Source: Methylococcaceae bacterium (GTDB taxonomy: Bacteria > Pseudomonadota > Gammaproteobacteria > Methylococcales > Methylomonadaceae). Taken from it: DNA of 6,538 bases. Below the pieces are notes generated by a model. It did not search any database and was not told where the DNA came from. It saw only the letters and a list, made by a program, of their open reading frames with translations. Below are positions 4,433-6,538 of this stretch, piece by piece. The stretch is from NCBI GenBank assembly GCA_947505055.1, contig CANNLO010000277.1, forward strand, positions 1 through 6,538, written 5' to 3'. Within the stretch, counting starts at the first letter, position 1, and each line of letters opens with the position of its first letter. Made by a program: the position numbers and the translations under genes.

Positions 4433-5181
4433 TTCATTATCACGGCACTCCCGTCGGAGGGAGCAGGCAAGACGTAGCTCGATTTTTAATAGGACGACAT
4501 GCGCTTATTCCATTTGGAAGGCAAGACGATACGGGCGCAGTTTTGGAGTTTTGCCAAAGTTTTTGCTTAGATAATGGCGCTTTCAGTCATTGGAAATCAG
4601 GAAAAGGAAGAATTGATTTTGATGCCTATTTAAAATGGGTGGAGTCATTGAGAAGGCATCCCGGATTTGATTGGGCTTTGATACCAGATATTATTGATGG
4701 AACTGAGCAGGATAATCTTGAATGGGTAAATAAATGGGTGATGTCTGGTACAAGAGCTAAAGGCGTTCCGGTATGGCACATGCACGAGTCATTTGAATAT
4801 CTTTACTACTTATGTAGTAACTTTGAAATAGTAGCGTTAGGAAGCTCTGGAAACTATAAGACCCCAGGTGCTAAAGCATGGTGGATTCGCATGGGCGATG
4901 CTATGAAAGTTATATGTGATGAAGATGGTAAACCTAAATGCAAATTACATGGTTTGCGGATGTTAAGCACCAAAGTATTTACTAAGTTACCATTGTCATC
5001 TGCTGATAGCACTAATGCCGCTGTTAATTGTGGGTCATTAGCTAGATTTGGAATGTATAAGCCCGCCACATCATCTCAACGAGCTGCGGTAATAGCGGAC
5101 AGGATTGAATCATTTAATAGCGCAGCATTTTATGAATTTAAATTAAGGAACGATGATGAAAATGAAATATCCACTACCTAA
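4429..5181 (+). CDS. TGT/DpdA-like phage protein, possible DNA 7-deazaguanine transglycosylase
   Basis: The 250-residue protein resembles a widespread, mostly unannotated phage family starting IHYHGTP. Order of motifs: HYHGTPVGG (3-11), CLDNGAFSHW with Asp48 (46-55), ALIPDIIDG with Asp87 and Asp90 (83-91), VPVWHMHE (113-120), VALGSSGNY (135-143), LHGLRMLS (173-180) and SSADSTNAAVN with Asp193 (190-200). Spaced Asp-containing beta ends plus the late S-x-D-S-T are reminiscent of TIM-barrel tRNA-guanine transglycosylases and their DNA-acting DpdA relatives, which exchange guanine for preQ0 or similar bases. Family assignment by eye is moderate and the DpdA activity is an inference, strengthened by the adjoining queD with a four-base overlap. 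It lacks an obvious Cys zinc site of bacterial TGT. Alternative: another TIM-barrel nucleotide enzyme. Confidence 0.6.
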   Translation: MIHYHGTPVGGSRQDVARFLIGRHALIPFGRQDDTGAVLEFCQSFCLDNGAFSHWKSGKGRIDFDAYLKWVESLRRHPGFDWALIPDIIDGTEQDNLEWVNKWVMSGTRAKGVPVWHMHESFEYLYYLCSNFEIVALGSSGNYKTPGAKAWWIRMGDAMKVICDEDGKPKCKLHGLRMLSTKVFTKLPLSSADSTNAAVNCGSLARFGMYKPATSSQRAAVIADRIESFNSAAFYEFKLRNDDENEISTT

Positions 5182-5359
5182 CGAAAATGCCAGATGTCTT
5201 GGTAGCAACTGTGATAAAAAAGAAAACTGTGCTAGATACCTTAGTATTGATATAGATGTTAAAGACTTCATGTGGCACATGGACGCAAAGAAAGAGCTAA
5301 AAGAACTTGAGTGTACCTTATTTATAGACTGGCGTAACGCGCATGAATACGAGCATTAA
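5153..5359 (+). CDS. Small Cys-containing phage protein, possible metal-binding
   Basis: A 68-residue protein with CLGSNCDKKENCARYL (15-30), three closely spaced cysteines and a fourth at Cys54. Similar C-x4-C-x5-C-A-R-Y-L segments occur in small phage proteins of unknown function, and zinc binding is plausible. Two start codons are possible: ATG 5153 lies very close to AGGA 5146-5149, and ATG 5156 has better spacing, which would remove one residue. Its 5' end overlaps the TGT-like gene by 29 bases and its 3' end overlaps the next small gene by 17. Confidence 0.65.
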   Translation: MMKMKYPLPNENARCLGSNCDKKENCARYLSIDIDVKDFMWHMDAKKELKELECTLFIDWRNAHEYEH

Positions 5360-5474
5360 ACCCAGAATTAAACGTGTAGGCAATATGTGGATGTGCCTCG
5401 GGCCTTATGAGGTTAAAGGTTTTGGAAGCACTCCATGTAAAGCTTACTTGAACTGGACAAGGCAATGGTATTAA
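5343..5474 (+). CDS. Small phage protein, 43 residues
   Basis: A short ORF begins at ATG 5343 inside the previous gene and ends ten bases into the helicase gene. The protein reads KPRIKRVGNMWMCLGPYEV and then GFGSTPCKAYLNWTRQWY. The pattern 'MWxC ... GxGxTPxxAYxxW' looks like a small family often found in phage genomes, which is why I annotate it despite the size. No Shine-Dalgarno sequence precedes it, so it would rely on coupling to the gene upstream. Function unknown. Confidence 0.6.
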   Translation: MNTSIKPRIKRVGNMWMCLGPYEVKGFGSTPCKAYLNWTRQWY

Positions 5475-6538
5475 GACCGTACCAAGATGAAGCTGCTGAC
5501 TTCCTGTACAGCCGTGATAGAGCGATGATTCTTGCACCTGTTGGTGCTGGCAAGACGGCTATCACTCTAACAGCTATGCAAGCGATGATTCAGGACGGGC
5601 ATGTGAAGCGATTCTTAGTTCTTGCACCCAAGCGTGTGTGTACAGACGTTTGGAGGCAGGAAGGGCTTAAATGGTCACCTAATCTATACATTGAAGTGGC
5701 TGTCGGTACAACCAAGAACAGATTAGACGCTTTCAAATGCAACGCCAATGTCATCGTAACGAATTACGATAACTTGCTATGGCTATGCCGTGAACATCCG
5801 GAGTTGTTGAAATTCGACGGTATTGTTTTCGATGAACTGACACGCTTAAAGAACCCTTCCGGCTCACGCTTTAAAGCCTTATTTAAAGTCATTGACTTGT
5901 TCAAGATACGTTGGGGCTTGACTGGATCGTTTACTAGCAATGGCTTAGAAGATGTGTTTGGGCAATGTAAAGTAGTAGACCAAACATTGCTAGGCAGAAG
6001 CAAAGGTGCTTTCTTAGAAAAGTATTTTGTCCTAATGAATCGGGATTATGGAGAATGGGCGGCACGTTCTGATTCATTACCTAAGATTATGAAAGCGATA
6101 CGTCCAGCGACTTATCTATTAGATGCAGGCGATTATACTGACTTAATGCCACCATTGCACATAGTTGAAGTGAAGTGCCAGATGGACTTGGAACTCTACA
6201 ACACCATGAAGAAGGATTTTGTAGTGCAGTTTCCTAGCGTGACAGCCGTTGCGGTTAATTCGGCAGTTGTGACCACTAAGCTTCAGCAAATGAGTTCAGG
6301 CTTTGTGTACCATACGACTACTACGCCTGCTAAGACTCCAGGTAAGTATGATTCATCTACTGAATCGGTTTGGTTTTCCAGTCATAAATTCGATAGGTTA
6401 GAAGAATTACTTGCAGAAAATCAAAGAGATTGTACAATGATCTTTTACACTTACAAGGAGGAGTTAGCAGAACTGAAGCGCAGATACCCCCATGCGCAAA
6501 CTTTAGATGACCATAACGCTGTTGAGCGTTGGAATACG
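5465..6538 (+). CDS. Phage SNF2-type superfamily 2 helicase, 3' end outside window
   Basis: The visible 358 residues cover the first RecA-like domain and the beginning of the second. RPYQ (4-7) fits the Q-motif, APVGAGKT (24-31) is Walker A, LVLAPKRV (51-58) is motif Ia, VFDELTRLKNP (121-131) is motif II with Asp123-Glu124, and GLTGSFTSNG (151-160) is motif III. The last takes the place of the GTPxPNG common in relatives, so the usual Pro is missing. MPPLHIVEVKC and MIFYTYKEELAEL near the end mark the link into domain two; motifs V and VI lie beyond the window. It would be an ATP-driven DNA translocase or helicase in phage replication or recombination. The start is set by the family-like N-terminus; AAGG at 5459-5462 is rather close. 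It overlaps the preceding gene by ten bases. Confidence 0.88.
   Translation, partial: MVLRPYQDEAADFLYSRDRAMILAPVGAGKTAITLTAMQAMIQDGHVKRFLVLAPKRVCTDVWRQEGLKWSPNLYIEVAVGTTKNRLDAFKCNANVIVTNYDNLLWLCREHPELLKFDGIVFDELTRLKNPSGSRFKALFKVIDLFKIRWGLTGSFTSNGLEDVFGQCKVVDQTLLGRSKGAFLEKYFVLMNRDYGEWAARSDSLPKIMKAIRPATYLLDAGDYTDLMPPLHIVEVKCQMDLELYNTMKKDFVVQFPSVTAVAVNSAVVTTKLQQMSSGFVYHTTTTPAKTPGKYDSSTESVWFSSHKFDRLEELLAENQRDCTMIFYTYKEELAELKRRYPHAQTLDDHNAVERWNT

Noticed and set aside
4448..4463. Small hairpin CTCCC...GGGAG near the start of the TGT-like gene
   Set aside because: It has only five pairs, is inside the coding sequence, and has no sign of conservation that I can judge.
4854..6003. Minus-strand ORFs of about 70-80 codons opposite the TGT-like, small-protein and helicase genes
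   Set aside because: They lie opposite strong coding genes, have no ribosome sites and no recognisable motifs.

Overview
The window looks like part of a tailed-phage or prophage genome. All the genes I support lie on the + strand, most are short, and nearly every stop codon overlaps the next start by 4-29 bases. Recognisable proteins are typical phage cargo: two VRR-NUC nuclease copies (one broken), a C5-cytosine DNA methyltransferase, HTH proteins, a QueD-like enzyme, a TGT/DpdA-like protein and a phage-type SNF2 helicase. No integrase, structural gene, tRNA, rRNA, CRISPR array or insertion sequence is visible, so I cannot say whether the phage is temperate or name the host. The DNA is moderately AT-rich by eye, and less so in the methyltransferase region.

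Layout. Bases 1-932 hold the end of a small phage protein and two tandem paralogous genes made of 15-residue Lys-Ala-Tyr/Ala-Asn/Glu-Lys repeats, six in the first and three in the second. Bases 919-2831 are a mosaic block: a truncated 5' copy of a VRR-NUC gene, a small membrane protein, a full-length C5 methyltransferase, and then an intact VRR-NUC gene. A 353-codon ORF lies entirely inside the methyltransferase gene in another frame. It has its own Shine-Dalgarno sequence and family-like repeated motifs, so I annotate it as a real overlapping gene. Bases 2825-4037 carry four small genes, two of them with likely HTH domains.

Bases 4034-5181 pair a QueD/6-pyruvoyl-tetrahydropterin synthase homologue with a 250-residue protein that resembles phage TGT-like (DpdA-like) proteins. 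Together they suggest 7-deazaguanine chemistry, possibly modification of the phage DNA. Bases 5153-6538 hold a Cys-containing small protein, a 43-residue protein and the first 358 codons of a helicase that runs off the window.

How the genes fit together: the region reads as an early/middle, DNA-metabolism operon. Two separate DNA-modification routes (cytosine methylation and possible deazaguanine insertion) would protect the genome from host restriction, while the VRR-NUC nuclease and the helicase would act in replication or recombination. The strongest candidate for something under-described is the methyltransferase/overlapping-ORF pair. Next are the QueD/TGT-like pair and the duplicated VRR-NUC junctions that bracket the methyltransferase cassette.
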